Shown piece by piece: positions 1 through 7,549 of a stretch of 10,973 bases of DNA. Positions within the stretch are counted from its first letter, which is position 1, and each line of letters begins with the position of its first letter. The stretch spans positions 1 through 10,973 of the forward strand of contig JAITTA010000331.1 in the NCBI GenBank assembly GCA_031287395.1, in the 5' to 3' direction. The stretch comes from Dysgonamonadaceae bacterium. Its GTDB lineage: Bacteria; Bacteroidota; Bacteroidia; Bacteroidales; Azobacteroidaceae. A program made the position numbers and the translations under genes. Below the pieces are notes generated by a model. The model ran no database searches and had not been told where the DNA came from. It worked only from the letters and a program-made list of their open reading frames with translations.

Positions 1-250
1 GGTAAACAATTCCGACAAACAAAACTTTATCGGATAACTGATACCGGTGTCTGACCTTTTCGATTCCTTCATGAACCATTTCCGGGCTCAGGATAACCAT
101 ATCAGGAACCACATCCCTCATCCGGGAATTCCATTCGTCGAAATCTTCCAGACAAATTATTTTTGAACCGATTTCATTCGCATACAATATTCCTGCAAGT
201 CCTTCCCGGATGATCCTCGATCTTTCGACAATAACAATTTTCTTAAACAT
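1..250 (-). CDS. LuxR/NarL-type response regulator, N-terminal part with degenerate receiver (partial)
   Basis: The ATG is at 250-248 and the frame stays open to the window edge, giving 83 residues; the C-terminus, expected to carry a LuxR helix-turn-helix, is outside. The start MFKKIVIVERSRIIREGLAGIL matches the beta1/alpha1 pattern of NarL-type receivers (usually ...VDDHP.hREGL...). The acidic pair is replaced by E9-R10. In the beta3 segment PDMVILSPEM the phosphoacceptor Asp is replaced by Ser55, and the usual Thr of beta4 appears to be Gly80. This suggests a receiver that is not controlled by normal Asp phosphorylation. The gene begins 5 nt after the hemerythrin-domain gene stops, so the two are probably translated from one mRNA and may work in one stress response. 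The family call rests on the N-terminal domain only; the DNA-binding domain is inferred. Confidence 0.68.
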   Translation of the reverse strand, partial: MFKKIVIVERSRIIREGLAGILYANEIGSKIICLEDFDEWNSRMRDVVPDMVILSPEMVHEGIEKVRHRYQLSDKVLFVGIVY

Positions 251-255
251 ACCGG

Positions 256-951
256 TCAACTTTGAATATCGTATTCCATCTTTTTTACCGAAGGTACCAG
301 CAAATGATCTTCGATAAACGAATGGCGGATCAGATCCTGCTCCAAGCTAAAAAGTTCCTTCAATACTTCTATCCGGTAATAAGACGTAATATCCTCCGGA
401 ATATACTTGACAAGAATATTTTTCAGATCCAATAATTTTTGCTCTATATTCGTATGGTTTTTTTCAAACTCCGACATTCTGAATTTCGTAGGATGCGGAT
501 CGGTAAGAATATCTGAGATATAAGGAAAAATATCATCGTCTTCATAATGGAAATGCTCTTCCACTTCCCGGATGTATCCATCGAAAAAAGATATGAGTAC
601 CTGCCCATGCTTTGCAGGAATGTTTTCTGAAAAAAGTGCAATCAGTTCTTTGATTCCCGGAATCTGTTTTTCCTTAAAATGCCTGTGAGACGATTTTAAA
701 AATGACAACAAATCGGGAATCGCATCTTTTTCCAAATAGGTATCCTGACTCAGGCTGCCTTCGAATGAACGAAGTAACGCAATAAAAGCTTCAATATCAA
801 CTTTATAACGCTCCGCTATATCCCGTACCCGCTGATCCCCGAAACCAAAAGAGATCCCCATACGCTCCAATACCGTAATCATAGCCGGATAATCAATAAT
901 CAATTCCGACATTTTACGGTTCGGGGATACCGATGTTATAAACTTCACCAT
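256..951 (-). CDS. Hemerythrin-domain protein related to RIC/ScdA/YtfE iron-sulfur cluster repair proteins
   Basis: 231 residues. Residues about 14-60 resemble the short ScdA_N/DUF542 helical domain, but the Cys-Cys-Gly-Gly signature of true RIC proteins is replaced by F36-G-F-G39. Residues about 85-220 form a hemerythrin-like four-helix domain with plausible di-iron ligands H89 or H91, H133, E137 (in HFHYEDDDIFP), H166 (NH), H210 and E214 (RHSFIEDH). Family members bind a non-haem di-iron centre and act in the cytoplasm in repair or sensing under nitrosative or oxidative stress. Whether this one repairs clusters or senses O2/NO cannot be told; loss of the cysteines argues for a variant role. 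It is the first gene of a pair with the response regulator 5 nt downstream. No Shine-Dalgarno is visible, as usual in Bacteroidota. A TAnnTTTG promoter box lies 28 nt upstream of the start. Confidence 0.85.
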   Translation of the reverse strand: MVKFITSVSPNRKMSELIIDYPAMITVLERMGISFGFGDQRVRDIAERYKVDIEAFIALLRSFEGSLSQDTYLEKDAIPDLLSFLKSSHRHFKEKQIPGIKELIALFSENIPAKHGQVLISFFDGYIREVEEHFHYEDDDIFPYISDILTDPHPTKFRMSEFEKNHTNIEQKLLDLKNILVKYIPEDITSYYRIEVLKELFSLEQDLIRHSFIEDHLLVPSVKKMEYDIQS

Positions 952-978
952 TTTTCCGGTATTCTATGTTACTACGGG

Positions 979-986
979 CAAAGATA
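979..986 (-). promoter_or_regulatory. Bacteroidota -7 promoter element for the hemerythrin/regulator pair
   Basis: On the minus strand this reads TATCTTTG, an exact match to the TAnnTTTG -7 element of Bacteroides-type promoters. It lies 28 nt before the hemerythrin ATG, giving a short leader of about 20 nt. At the expected -33 position (about 1006-1009) there is no TTTG, so the promoter may be weak or need an activator. Inferred from consensus only. Confidence 0.55.
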
Positions 987-1043
987 ACAAATTTTATCCG
1001 ATTATTTGGCGAAATATTATTCTGAAGTGCCCAATACGAATAT

Positions 1044-1196
1044 TCATTTTTTATTATTTTCTTTTTGTAAAACCGGGATTTCTGTTTTCGCCTTCCGTTT
1101 TTCATTTATTTTTCTTGCCGACACCACAGTTTGAAAAAAAAGAATTCCAATCAGAATAACAAGCAGAGCTATCAATAATTTATTTGACAATTTCAT
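1044..1196 (-). CDS. Small single-span membrane protein (50 aa) at the end of the GntR/ABC operon
   Basis: ATG at 1196-1194 and TGA at 1046-1044. The protein begins MKLSNKLLIALLVILIGILF: a short basic start, one hydrophobic segment (about residues 7-27), then a Lys/Arg-rich polar tail of about 23 residues. It could be a single-pass inner-membrane peptide with a cytoplasmic or periplasmic basic tail, or an uncleaved signal peptide. The start codon comes 1 nt after the TAG of the GntR gene, and all other junctions of this operon are equally tight (2 and 7 nt), which is the main argument that it is a real gene. I do not recognise the family. It might be a truncated relic of a longer protein anchored by an N-terminal helix. 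It could associate with the six-helix membrane protein encoded two genes upstream; that is inference from position. Confidence 0.55.
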   Translation of the reverse strand: MKLSNKLLIALLVILIGILFFQTVVSARKINEKRKAKTEIPVLQKENNKK

Positions 1197-1197
1197 A

Positions 1198-1566
1198 CTA
1201 TTTAGTATTTTTACAATATTGTTGATATAAATTGACTATTTCATCCATGGGAAAACCCATCAAAGTTATGTTTCTGAAAAATTCAGGCAAGTCTTTCTTC
1301 AGAAACTGTTCTCTTCTCATTTTTAAAACCAAATCTAAGCCTTCACTCGATACGAAGTAACCTATCCCGCGTTGATTGTAAATAACCTCCTGCTGCTGCA
1401 GATAATCATACGTCCGCATTACGGTATTGGGATTCACTTCGAGGGATACGGCCAAATCCCGTACCGATGGAATGCGCCCTTCTACCGGCCATTCCTTTCT
1501 CAGAATTTTATCTTCGATAAATCCTGCTATCTGGAGATATATTGCCTGTGAATCATTGAATTGCAT
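1198..1566 (-). CDS. GntR-family transcriptional repressor, YtrA subfamily
   Basis: 122 residues. Residues 1-75 form the GntR winged helix: AIYLQIAGFIEDKIL, then the recognition region PSVRDLAVSLEVNPNTVMRTYDYLQ and the wing IYNQRGIGYFV. Only about 45 residues follow, which fits the YtrA subfamily, whose short C-terminus is a dimerising helical pair and not a large ligand domain. YtrA-type regulators usually repress their own ABC transporter operon; here the gene is third in that operon, 2 nt after the membrane protein gene and 1 nt before a small membrane peptide gene. The inverted repeat at 3237-3262, overlapping the operon start, is the likely operator. Having the repressor third and not first is somewhat unusual and would give simple negative autoregulation. 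The inducing signal is unknown; cell-envelope stress is typical of the family. Confidence 0.92.
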   Translation of the reverse strand: MQFNDSQAIYLQIAGFIEDKILRKEWPVEGRIPSVRDLAVSLEVNPNTVMRTYDYLQQQEVIYNQRGIGYFVSSEGLDLVLKMRREQFLKKDLPEFFRNITLMGFPMDEIVNLYQQYCKNTK

Positions 1567-1568
1567 AA

Positions 1569-2372
1569 TTATACTGTTTTTTCGTTAAACTTGAACCAGG
1601 AGACGACCAGGAGATAAAGGCCGATAAAAATACATAAGTATTGGGGATAAAAAGAAAAATCATCCACCAATGAATAACTTCCACCCCCTTTTTCCGTAAT
1701 GAAGAGAAATGGGAAAACAACGGTATCGGATGAATGTCCTGATATCAGGAAATAAAAGAATTTTGTTAAATAAGCCGCCAAGAACATGAAAGCAATATAA
1801 ACCAAAAATATTTTAATATGAGCCGATTTCTTAAACATCTGAACACCACATATAAACAAAGTTGCAGCAAAAAACCAGATCGAAACGGCTGTGAATAAAA
1901 TATCGTTTTTATTGCTGAAGACGCTATTTAATGACATTAAATCCACCACATTCCTGTCCGGAAGATTAAAAACATCCGACGCCCAGGAATTATACGCCAC
2001 AGTCAGGTTTAAAACCAACCAATAATAGAGTGCAAATATTATGGGAAAAATAACCAGGCAATAAAGCGATTTAGTCGTGAATTTTTCCAGTTTCGACGCA
2101 GGAAGCAAAAGCATTGAAAGGGTCTGAGGTTTCGAAGACAACTCGGAAAAATAAATATTCGTAATCAACCCCTGAAAAACAAGAATTACCAATCCCAAGA
2201 GGAAAGCCGTAGATATTAAATCAACCTGAGACTGTCCAATTGCATTTATTCCAAAATAAATCGCAACTATTCCCAAGAGAATCCCAATCATAAGTAATGC
2301 TCTTTTGAATTGTAGACAGTATTCGTTGTAAAATAATTTTCCAAATCGTTGTATATCAAAAGTCGTATTCAT
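1569..2372 (-). CDS. Multi-pass membrane protein, probable permease partner of the ABC ATPase
   Basis: 267 residues with about six hydrophobic segments, near residues 25-46, 52-78, 101-127, 158-180, 186-211 and 242-262. There is no signal peptide or recognisable catalytic motif; the hydrophobic layout fits an ABC-2 type membrane subunit of the kind paired with YtrB-like ATPases. It starts 7 nt after the ATPase gene and ends 2 nt before the GntR gene, so it is part of the same transcript and most likely forms the inner-membrane half of the exporter. A charged polar stretch near 128-155 (ASDVFNLPDRNVVDLMSL) would be an extracytoplasmic or cytoplasmic loop. Substrate is unknown. The assignment as permease rests mostly on context and topology, not on sequence motifs. 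Confidence 0.75.
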   Translation of the reverse strand: MNTTFDIQRFGKLFYNEYCLQFKRALLMIGILLGIVAIYFGINAIGQSQVDLISTAFLLGLVILVFQGLITNIYFSELSSKPQTLSMLLLPASKLEKFTTKSLYCLVIFPIIFALYYWLVLNLTVAYNSWASDVFNLPDRNVVDLMSLNSVFSNKNDILFTAVSIWFFAATLFICGVQMFKKSAHIKIFLVYIAFMFLAAYLTKFFYFLISGHSSDTVVFPFLFITEKGGGSYSLVDDFSFYPQYLCIFIGLYLLVVSWFKFNEKTV

Positions 2373-2379
2373 ATCCTAA

Positions 2380-3222
2380 TCAAATTTTAGTCGTAAATAA
2401 TCCGCTTACTTCTTTCTTGCTCGAGGTCACTGCATTGAATAAAATTTCCATATCAACCCGGGAGGGACCTTCCTTCCGATTCGGGACAATCGCTTTACCT
2501 CCGATGATACCCGGTTCATCGTATAACAACTGATCCGGCTTGTCCGAATCCGTATAGGACACGAAACTGTACTTGCAAGCAATGTCGTCAATCGATTCGT
2601 TGAAAACAATCTGATGATTTTCGAGTATCACTACCGTATCAATCAGGTTTTCAAGATCACGGACCTGATGCGTGGAAATGATGATACAACGATCTTCCGT
2701 AGCAACAGAAGCAATTATTCTCCGGAATTGGGTTTTTGAAGGAATATCCAATCCGTTGGTCGGCTCATCCATCATCAGGATACGGGTGTTGCAGGCCAAT
2801 GCAAAAGCAATAAAGGCTTTCTTACGCTGTCCCATCGACATCTTCATCATGGAATGATCCGCTTCAATCTCAAATTCTTCCAGATACTTGTGGTATTGAC
2901 CCTGATCAAAATGAGGATAAAATGAAGCATACAGACCGGCATACCTCTCAGGAGTAACATCCGGAACAACAAATTCTTCGGGAATCAGAAATAATTCCTC
3001 AAGAAAACTCACATCTCTTTTTCCGGGAAGGAACCCCGAAATCTCAATACCGCCTGATCGTGGGAACAACAATCCGGACATGAGGTGTAACAACGTACTT
3101 TTTCCCGTCCCGTTTTTGCCCAACAACCCATAAATATGACCGCTGGAAAGACTCAGGTTCAGGCCTTCAAACAGGCGTTTGCGCCTACTGTAAGTAAATT
3201 CCAAATTCTGAATAGTAATCAT
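2380..3222 (-). CDS. ABC transporter ATP-binding protein (YtrB-like)
   Basis: 280 residues, first gene of the operon. Walker A is GKNGTGKS (G35-S42). The signature loop is MSMGQ (128-132), in place of LSGGQ. Walker B with catalytic Glu is ILMMDEP (D152, E153), followed by a D-loop (GLD) and the switch His in ISTH (H185). The usual Q-loop Gln seems to be replaced in LIPEE (about 79-83), a feature I associate with YtrB/YxlF-type ATPases of exporters but have not checked. The last 80 residues form an extension beyond the nucleotide-binding fold. The protein would energise the membrane protein encoded 7 nt downstream. The ATG is preceded by a short leader containing the GntR operator. Confidence in ATPase is high; its substrate cannot be inferred. 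Confidence 0.95.
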   Translation of the reverse strand: MITIQNLEFTYSRRKRLFEGLNLSLSSGHIYGLLGKNGTGKSTLLHLMSGLLFPRSGGIEISGFLPGKRDVSFLEELFLIPEEFVVPDVTPERYAGLYASFYPHFDQGQYHKYLEEFEIEADHSMMKMSMGQRKKAFIAFALACNTRILMMDEPTNGLDIPSKTQFRRIIASVATEDRCIIISTHQVRDLENLIDTVVILENHQIVFNESIDDIACKYSFVSYTDSDKPDQLLYDEPGIIGGKAIVPNRKEGPSRVDMEILFNAVTSSKKEVSGLFTTKI

Positions 3223-3236
3223 TATTATTTATGTTT

Positions 3237-3262
3237 TAGTGTACTAATATAATAATACACTA
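3237..3262. promoter_or_regulatory. Inverted-repeat operator for the YtrA-type GntR repressor
   Basis: TAGTGTACTA (3237-3246) and TAATACACTA (3253-3262) are inverted arms of 10 nt with one mismatch, separated by 6 nt. The core AGTGTA...TACACT resembles, from memory, the operator reported for Bacillus YtrA. The repeat begins one base downstream of the operon's -7 box and spans the expected transcription start, a position suited to repression. The assignment to the GntR protein encoded in the same operon is inference. Confidence 0.72.
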
Positions 3263-3293
3263 CAAATATACTACAGTTTTTCCATATTCCAAA
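3263..3293 (-). promoter_or_regulatory. Bacteroides-type promoter of the ABC/GntR operon
   Basis: On the minus strand TTTG (3293-3290) is followed by exactly 19 nt and then TATATTTG (3270-3263). This matches the Bacteroides vegetative consensus TTTG-N19-TAnnTTTG at every fixed position. The ATPase start codon is about 40 nt downstream and the operator inverted repeat directly abuts the -7 box. Confidence 0.8.
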
Positions 3294-3342
3294 TTTTTAC
3301 AAAAAAAATAAAACTGTTGATAACTTTTTTACGACGCAACTG

Positions 3343-3371
3343 TTTTTACAAGAGCATTTTTTATAATTTTA
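3343..3371 (+). promoter_or_regulatory. Tentative dnaE promoter in the divergent intergenic region
   Basis: TAATTTTA (3364-3371) matches seven of eight positions allowed by TAnnTTTG, with the final G missing, and lies 20 nt before the dnaE ATG. Only a T-rich stretch (3343-3347) is found near the -33 position. The 169 bp between the divergent ABC operon and dnaE must hold promoters for both; this is the best plus-strand candidate but is weak. Confidence 0.3.
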
Positions 3372-3391
3372 CAAGCTAAAAAGTAAAAAAT

Positions 3392-6300
3392 ATGGCAATA
3401 ATGTCTGATACGCAAAACAATATACACCCTTTTGTCCATCTGCATGTCCACTCCCATTATTCCTTGCTGGACGGGATGTCGACGGTCCCCGGTCTTGTGG
3501 ATAAAGCCGTTAAAAACGGGATGAAAGCGGTTGCCCTGACCGATCATGGAAATATGTTCGGAGCCAAAGAACTCATCGATTACGTAACTAAAATAAACAA
3601 AGGGAAGGAACCCGGTGAAAAATTCAAGGCTATCCTCGGAGTAGAAGCTTATTGTGCCCGGCGTACACGGTTCGACAAAACAGAAAAAGAAGACGGTAGC
3701 GGTTGGCACTTGTTATTGCTGGCAAAAAATAAAACGGGCTATAAAAACCTGTGCAAACTGGTTTCCACATCCTGGGTAGATGGTTTCTACTACCGTCCCC
3801 GGATCGATAAAGATTGCCTGAAAGAATTCAGCGAAGGATTGATTGTTTGTTCTGCCTGTCTGGGAGGAGAAATCCCGCGCAAAATTATCGACGGCAATAT
3901 CAAAGGAGCGGAAGACGCAATCTGGTGGTTTAAAAACATCTTTGGGGATGATTATTACCTTGAAGTCCAACGACATAAAACCGATAAGCCGGGTGGCGAC
4001 AGAGATACATACGAAAAACAGATACAAGCCAATGCCGCTATCATGGAACTGGCCCGGAAAACCAACACCAAAGTTGTTGCTACCAATGACGTCCATTTCA
4101 TCGAAGAAGATCATGCCGAAGGACACGACAGGCTCATCTGCCTGAGTACGGGTAAGGACCTGAATGACTCCAACCGGATGCATTACACCAAACAGGAATG
4201 GTTCAAAACGCAGGAAGAAATGAACATTATTTTTTCCGATATGCCTGAAGTCCTCTCCAATACCATTGAAATAGCAGATAAAATTGAGACCTATGGTATA
4301 GATTCCGACCCATTGATGCCTCAATTTCCTATTCCGGAAGAATTCGGAACAGAAGATAGTTACCGGCAATCCTATTCGGAAGAACAGTTAAGGGAAGAAT
4401 TTAACAAGGAAGATGCCGGTCGTTTCGACAGACTCGGAGGATACGATAAAGTCGTCCGTATCAAATTGGAAGCGGATTATTTGAGGAACCTGACCTTTTC
4501 AAAGGCTGGATCCCGTTACGGAAGTCCTCTTCCGGGCGATGTGCTTGAACGGATTGAATTTGAGCTTGAAACCATGAAAACCATGGGATTCCCAGGGTAT
4601 TTCCTGATTGTACAGGATTTTATCCAGGCAGCCCGGGATATGGGTGTCGCCGTAGGACCCGGACGCGGTTCTGCCGCAGGATCTGCAGTAGCTTACTGCC
4701 TCGGAATTACCGATATTGATCCTTTAAGATACGACTTGCTGTTCGAACGCTTCCTGAATCCCGACCGTATTTCCATGCCCGATATCGATATCGATTTCGA
4801 CGACGACGGACGTGCGGATGTGCTCCACTGGGTAAAAGAAAAATACGGGAAAGAAAAGGTCGCTCACATTGTGACTTATGGTACCATGGCAACCAAATCG
4901 GCCATCAAAGATGTTGCCCGCGTGCAGGGATTGCCATTGGCAATGGCAGATTACCTGACCAAATTGATCCCCGACCGGTTGCCGGAAGATAAGACTACAG
5001 GAAAAATGCCCAGAATCAATATTTCAAACTGTATACAATATGTTCCGGAATTACAGGAGGCTCGCGACTCATCGGATCCCAACCTTTCAAGCACTTTAAA
5101 GTATGCTGAAATGTTGGAAGGAACCGTACGGCAAACAGGGGTACACGCTTGTGGAGTCATTATCGGAGCAGACGACCTGACCAATTATGTCCCTCTCAGT
5201 ACGGCAAAAGAAAAAGGAAGTGATGAAGAACTGCTGGTAACTCAATACGAAGGTTCTGTGATCGAGTCTATCGGACTAATCAAAATGGACTTTCTGGGCC
5301 TGAAAACATTGTCTATTATAAAGGAAGCCTTGTCTAACATTAAAAAATCGAAGGGAATAGATATCGATATTTCCGGGATTCCGATCAACGATGAAAAGAC
5401 ATACGAATTGTATAGCAAAGGCCAAACAGTTGGGACTTTCCAGTTTGAATCGGCCGGGATGCAAAAATACCTTCGCGAACTGAAGCCTACCCAATTTGAG
5501 GATCTCATTGCGATGAATGCGCTTTATCGCCCGGGACCAATGGCCTACATTCCTGATTTTGTCGATCGTAAGCACGGGAAAAAAGAAATCACTTACGATT
5601 TTCCGGAAATGGAAGCACGTCTGAAAGATACTTACGGAATCACCGTATACCAGGAACAAGTGATGCTCTTGAGCCGCGACCTGGCCGGTTTTACCCGTGG
5701 ACAATCGGACGAACTCCGGAAAGCAATGGGTAAAAAACTCGTGGATAAAATGGAAGCCCTGAAAACCAAATTCCTGGAAGGAGCCGAGAAAAAAGGCTTC
5801 GGACCGAAAGCCAAACTTGAAAAAATCTGGAGCGATTGGGCGGAATTTGCCAAATATGCGTTCAATAAATCACATGCAACCTGTTATTCCTGGATTTCTT
5901 ATCAGACAGCATACCTGAAGGCGCATTATCCTGCAGAATTTATGGCTGCCAACCTTACCCGGAATAAGGATGATATCAGTGAAATCACCAAATTCATGGA
6001 CGAATGCCGCAGTGCGGGGATTCGCGTAAAAGGTCCCGATGTCAACGAATCCGAACTGAACTTTACCGTTAATAAAAACGGCGACATTCTTTTCGGCATG
6101 GGAGGAGTCAAAGGAGTCGGAACAGGAGCTGTGGAAAATATCATCCGTGAACGGGAAGAAAACGGGCCATTCAAAGGAATTTTCGATTTCGTGGACCGAA
6201 TCAACCTGACTGCCTGTAATAAGAAAAACATTGAAGCTCTTTGCCTCGCCGGAGCATTCGATAATTTCCCGGAAGCCACGCGCGAGCAATACTTCGCCCT

Positions 6301-7102
6301 CAATAACAAAAACGAATCGTTTATCGAAAGCCTTATCCGGTATGGAAACAAATTCCAAACTGACAAACAATCAAATATGAATACCCTGTTCGGTGATTTT
6401 GGGAATGAGGTTGAAATAGCGAAACCGGAAGTCCCCAAATGCGAAAAATGGAGTGACCTTGAACGTCTGAACAAAGAACGGGAACTGGTCGGAATTTACC
6501 TTTCTTCTCATCCTCTGGACGAATATTACATCGTCCTGAACCATGTCTGTAACCTGTCCATGAAAGAACTGGCAGAAGATAAAGATGCTTTAAGGGGAAA
6601 AGATGTAATGATGGCCGGTATTATTACCGGCTTCAGAGAAGGAACTACAAAGATGGGAAAACCCTTCGGTATCATCAAAATGGAAGATTATACGGGAAGC
6701 GCGGAAATTCCACTGTTTGGAAACGATTATTTCGAATTCAGCAAATACTGCCGCCCCAATACTTTTCTTTTAATAAAAGGAACATTCCAGTCACGACAAT
6801 ACAATGAAAATATCACCGACTTGAAAATAAAATCCATGAATCCGTTGAGTGAAGTCAAGGACTCCCTGATAGAAAAAATGACCATATCGTTGAAACTGAT
6901 GGATATCCGGGAAGACTCGACCGCCGAACTATCATCTCTCATCAGGAACAATCCGGGGAATACATCGTTATACTTTAGGATAGAAGACGGAGAAAGACAA
7001 CAATTATACATTTCCCTGTTTGCCGAAGGAGAAAAATTCTCAGTAAGCCGAAAGTTGGTACGGTATTTGGAGGAAAATTCCATACCTTTCAGATGTAATT
7101 AA
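3392..7102 (+). CDS. dnaE: DNA polymerase III alpha subunit
   Basis: 1236 residues; replicative DNA polymerase, C-family. The N-terminal PHP domain starts FVHLHVHSHYSLLDG, and all nine expected metal ligands are visible: H18, H20, D27, H52, E85, H106, C156, D233 and H235. The palm holds the catalytic aspartates D464 and D466 in PDIDIDFDDDGR and D633 in KMDFLGLKTL. The conserved segment FNKSHATCYSWISYQTAYLK follows near residues 826-845. An internal clamp-binding-like motif QSNMNTLFG lies at 993-1001, ahead of an OB-fold region beginning about residue 1070 (VMMAGIITGFREG). Length is at the upper end for DnaE1. ATG 3392 is used, but ATG 3401 (Met4) is an equally possible start because no Shine-Dalgarno decides. 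trxA starts 33 nt after the stop. Confidence 0.98.
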   Translation: MAIMSDTQNNIHPFVHLHVHSHYSLLDGMSTVPGLVDKAVKNGMKAVALTDHGNMFGAKELIDYVTKINKGKEPGEKFKAILGVEAYCARRTRFDKTEKEDGSGWHLLLLAKNKTGYKNLCKLVSTSWVDGFYYRPRIDKDCLKEFSEGLIVCSACLGGEIPRKIIDGNIKGAEDAIWWFKNIFGDDYYLEVQRHKTDKPGGDRDTYEKQIQANAAIMELARKTNTKVVATNDVHFIEEDHAEGHDRLICLSTGKDLNDSNRMHYTKQEWFKTQEEMNIIFSDMPEVLSNTIEIADKIETYGIDSDPLMPQFPIPEEFGTEDSYRQSYSEEQLREEFNKEDAGRFDRLGGYDKVVRIKLEADYLRNLTFSKAGSRYGSPLPGDVLERIEFELETMKTMGFPGYFLIVQDFIQAARDMGVAVGPGRGSAAGSAVAYCLGITDIDPLRYDLLFERFLNPDRISMPDIDIDFDDDGRADVLHWVKEKYGKEKVAHIVTYGTMATKSAIKDVARVQGLPLAMADYLTKLIPDRLPEDKTTGKMPRINISNCIQYVPELQEARDSSDPNLSSTLKYAEMLEGTVRQTGVHACGVIIGADDLTNYVPLSTAKEKGSDEELLVTQYEGSVIESIGLIKMDFLGLKTLSIIKEALSNIKKSKGIDIDISGIPINDEKTYELYSKGQTVGTFQFESAGMQKYLRELKPTQFEDLIAMNALYRPGPMAYIPDFVDRKHGKKEITYDFPEMEARLKDTYGITVYQEQVMLLSRDLAGFTRGQSDELRKAMGKKLVDKMEALKTKFLEGAEKKGFGPKAKLEKIWSDWAEFAKYAFNKSHATCYSWISYQTAYLKAHYPAEFMAANLTRNKDDISEITKFMDECRSAGIRVKGPDVNESELNFTVNKNGDILFGMGGVKGVGTGAVENIIREREENGPFKGIFDFVDRINLTACNKKNIEALCLAGAFDNFPEATREQYFALNNKNESFIESLIRYGNKFQTDKQSNMNTLFGDFGNEVEIAKPEVPKCEKWSDLERLNKERELVGIYLSSHPLDEYYIVLNHVCNLSMKELAEDKDALRGKDVMMAGIITGFREGTTKMGKPFGIIKMEDYTGSAEIPLFGNDYFEFSKYCRPNTFLLIKGTFQSRQYNENITDLKIKSMNPLSEVKDSLIEKMTISLKLMDIREDSTAELSSLIRNNPGNTSLYFRIEDGERQQLYISLFAEGEKFSVSRKLVRYLEENSIPFRCN

Positions 7103-7135
7103 TTTATTTTTAACTTATAATATATTCAGAAGATT

Positions 7136-7450
7136 ATGGCAATGGAAATTACAGATACTAATTTCGAACAATTAGTAAGCGGCGACAAGCCTGTCATGGT
7201 AGATTTTTGGGCAGAATGGTGCGGTCCGTGTAGAATGGTTACCCCTATCATCGAAGAACTGTCCCATGAATATGAAGGAAAAGCTGTCATAGGAAAAGTA
7301 AACGTGGATGAAAATGACGAAATTACCGGTCAATATGGCATACGTAACATTCCGACAATTTTGTATTTTAAAAATGGAAAAGTAGTGGACAAATTTGTTG
7401 GAGCAGCCCAGAAAAGTGTGCTGGAAGACAAATTAAAAGCACTATTATAG
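7136..7450 (+). CDS. trxA: Thioredoxin
   Basis: 104 residues, a full single thioredoxin domain. The redox motif is W28-C29-G30-P31-C32, the buried Asp is D23 in MVDFWA, and the cis-proline is P73 in NIPTILYF. It has no signal peptide, so it is a cytoplasmic disulfide reductase serving ribonucleotide reductase, peroxiredoxins and similar targets, reduced by thioredoxin reductase encoded elsewhere. It lies 33 nt after dnaE and may be cotranscribed; only a poor match to a -7 box (TATATTCA, 7121-7128) lies between them. A strong hairpin terminator follows 55 nt after the stop. A second ATG at codon 3 could also serve as start. Confidence 0.97.
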   Translation: MAMEITDTNFEQLVSGDKPVMVDFWAEWCGPCRMVTPIIEELSHEYEGKAVIGKVNVDENDEITGQYGIRNIPTILYFKNGKVVDKFVGAAQKSVLEDKLKALL

Positions 7451-7505
7451 AATATTTATATATTTCACACAATTGCACCGGTTAAAGAAATTCCGTAAAT
7501 AGAGA

Positions 7506-7549
7506 AAAACTTGCTGTTAGGATCAGACCTGGCAGCAAGTTTTATTTTT
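7506..7549 (+). terminator. Intrinsic terminator after dnaE-trxA
   Basis: A 16-bp stem: AAAACTTGCTGTTAGG (7506-7521) pairs with CCTGGCAGCAAGTTTT (7528-7543), with two G-U pairs and a 6-nt loop (ATCAGA). A T-tract ATTTTT follows (7544-7549). On the other strand the stem is followed by an A5-derived T-run, so it may also stop transcription arriving from the minus-strand Fic gene. Confidence 0.88.

Noticed and set aside
914..1105. Minus-strand 63-codon open frame between the small membrane gene and the hemerythrin gene
   Set aside because: It overlaps the 50-aa gene, the -7 promoter box and the hemerythrin start in another frame, and its translation has no protein-like features.
3329..6474. Several long minus-strand frames (for example 3713-4369, 5926-6474) opposite dnaE
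   Set aside because: They lie fully within or against a well-conserved polymerase gene and their translations look like antisense shadows.
7121..7128. TATATTCA as a promoter -7 box for trxA
   Set aside because: It fails the TTTG end of the consensus and has no TTTG 19 nt upstream; cotranscription with dnaE is simpler.
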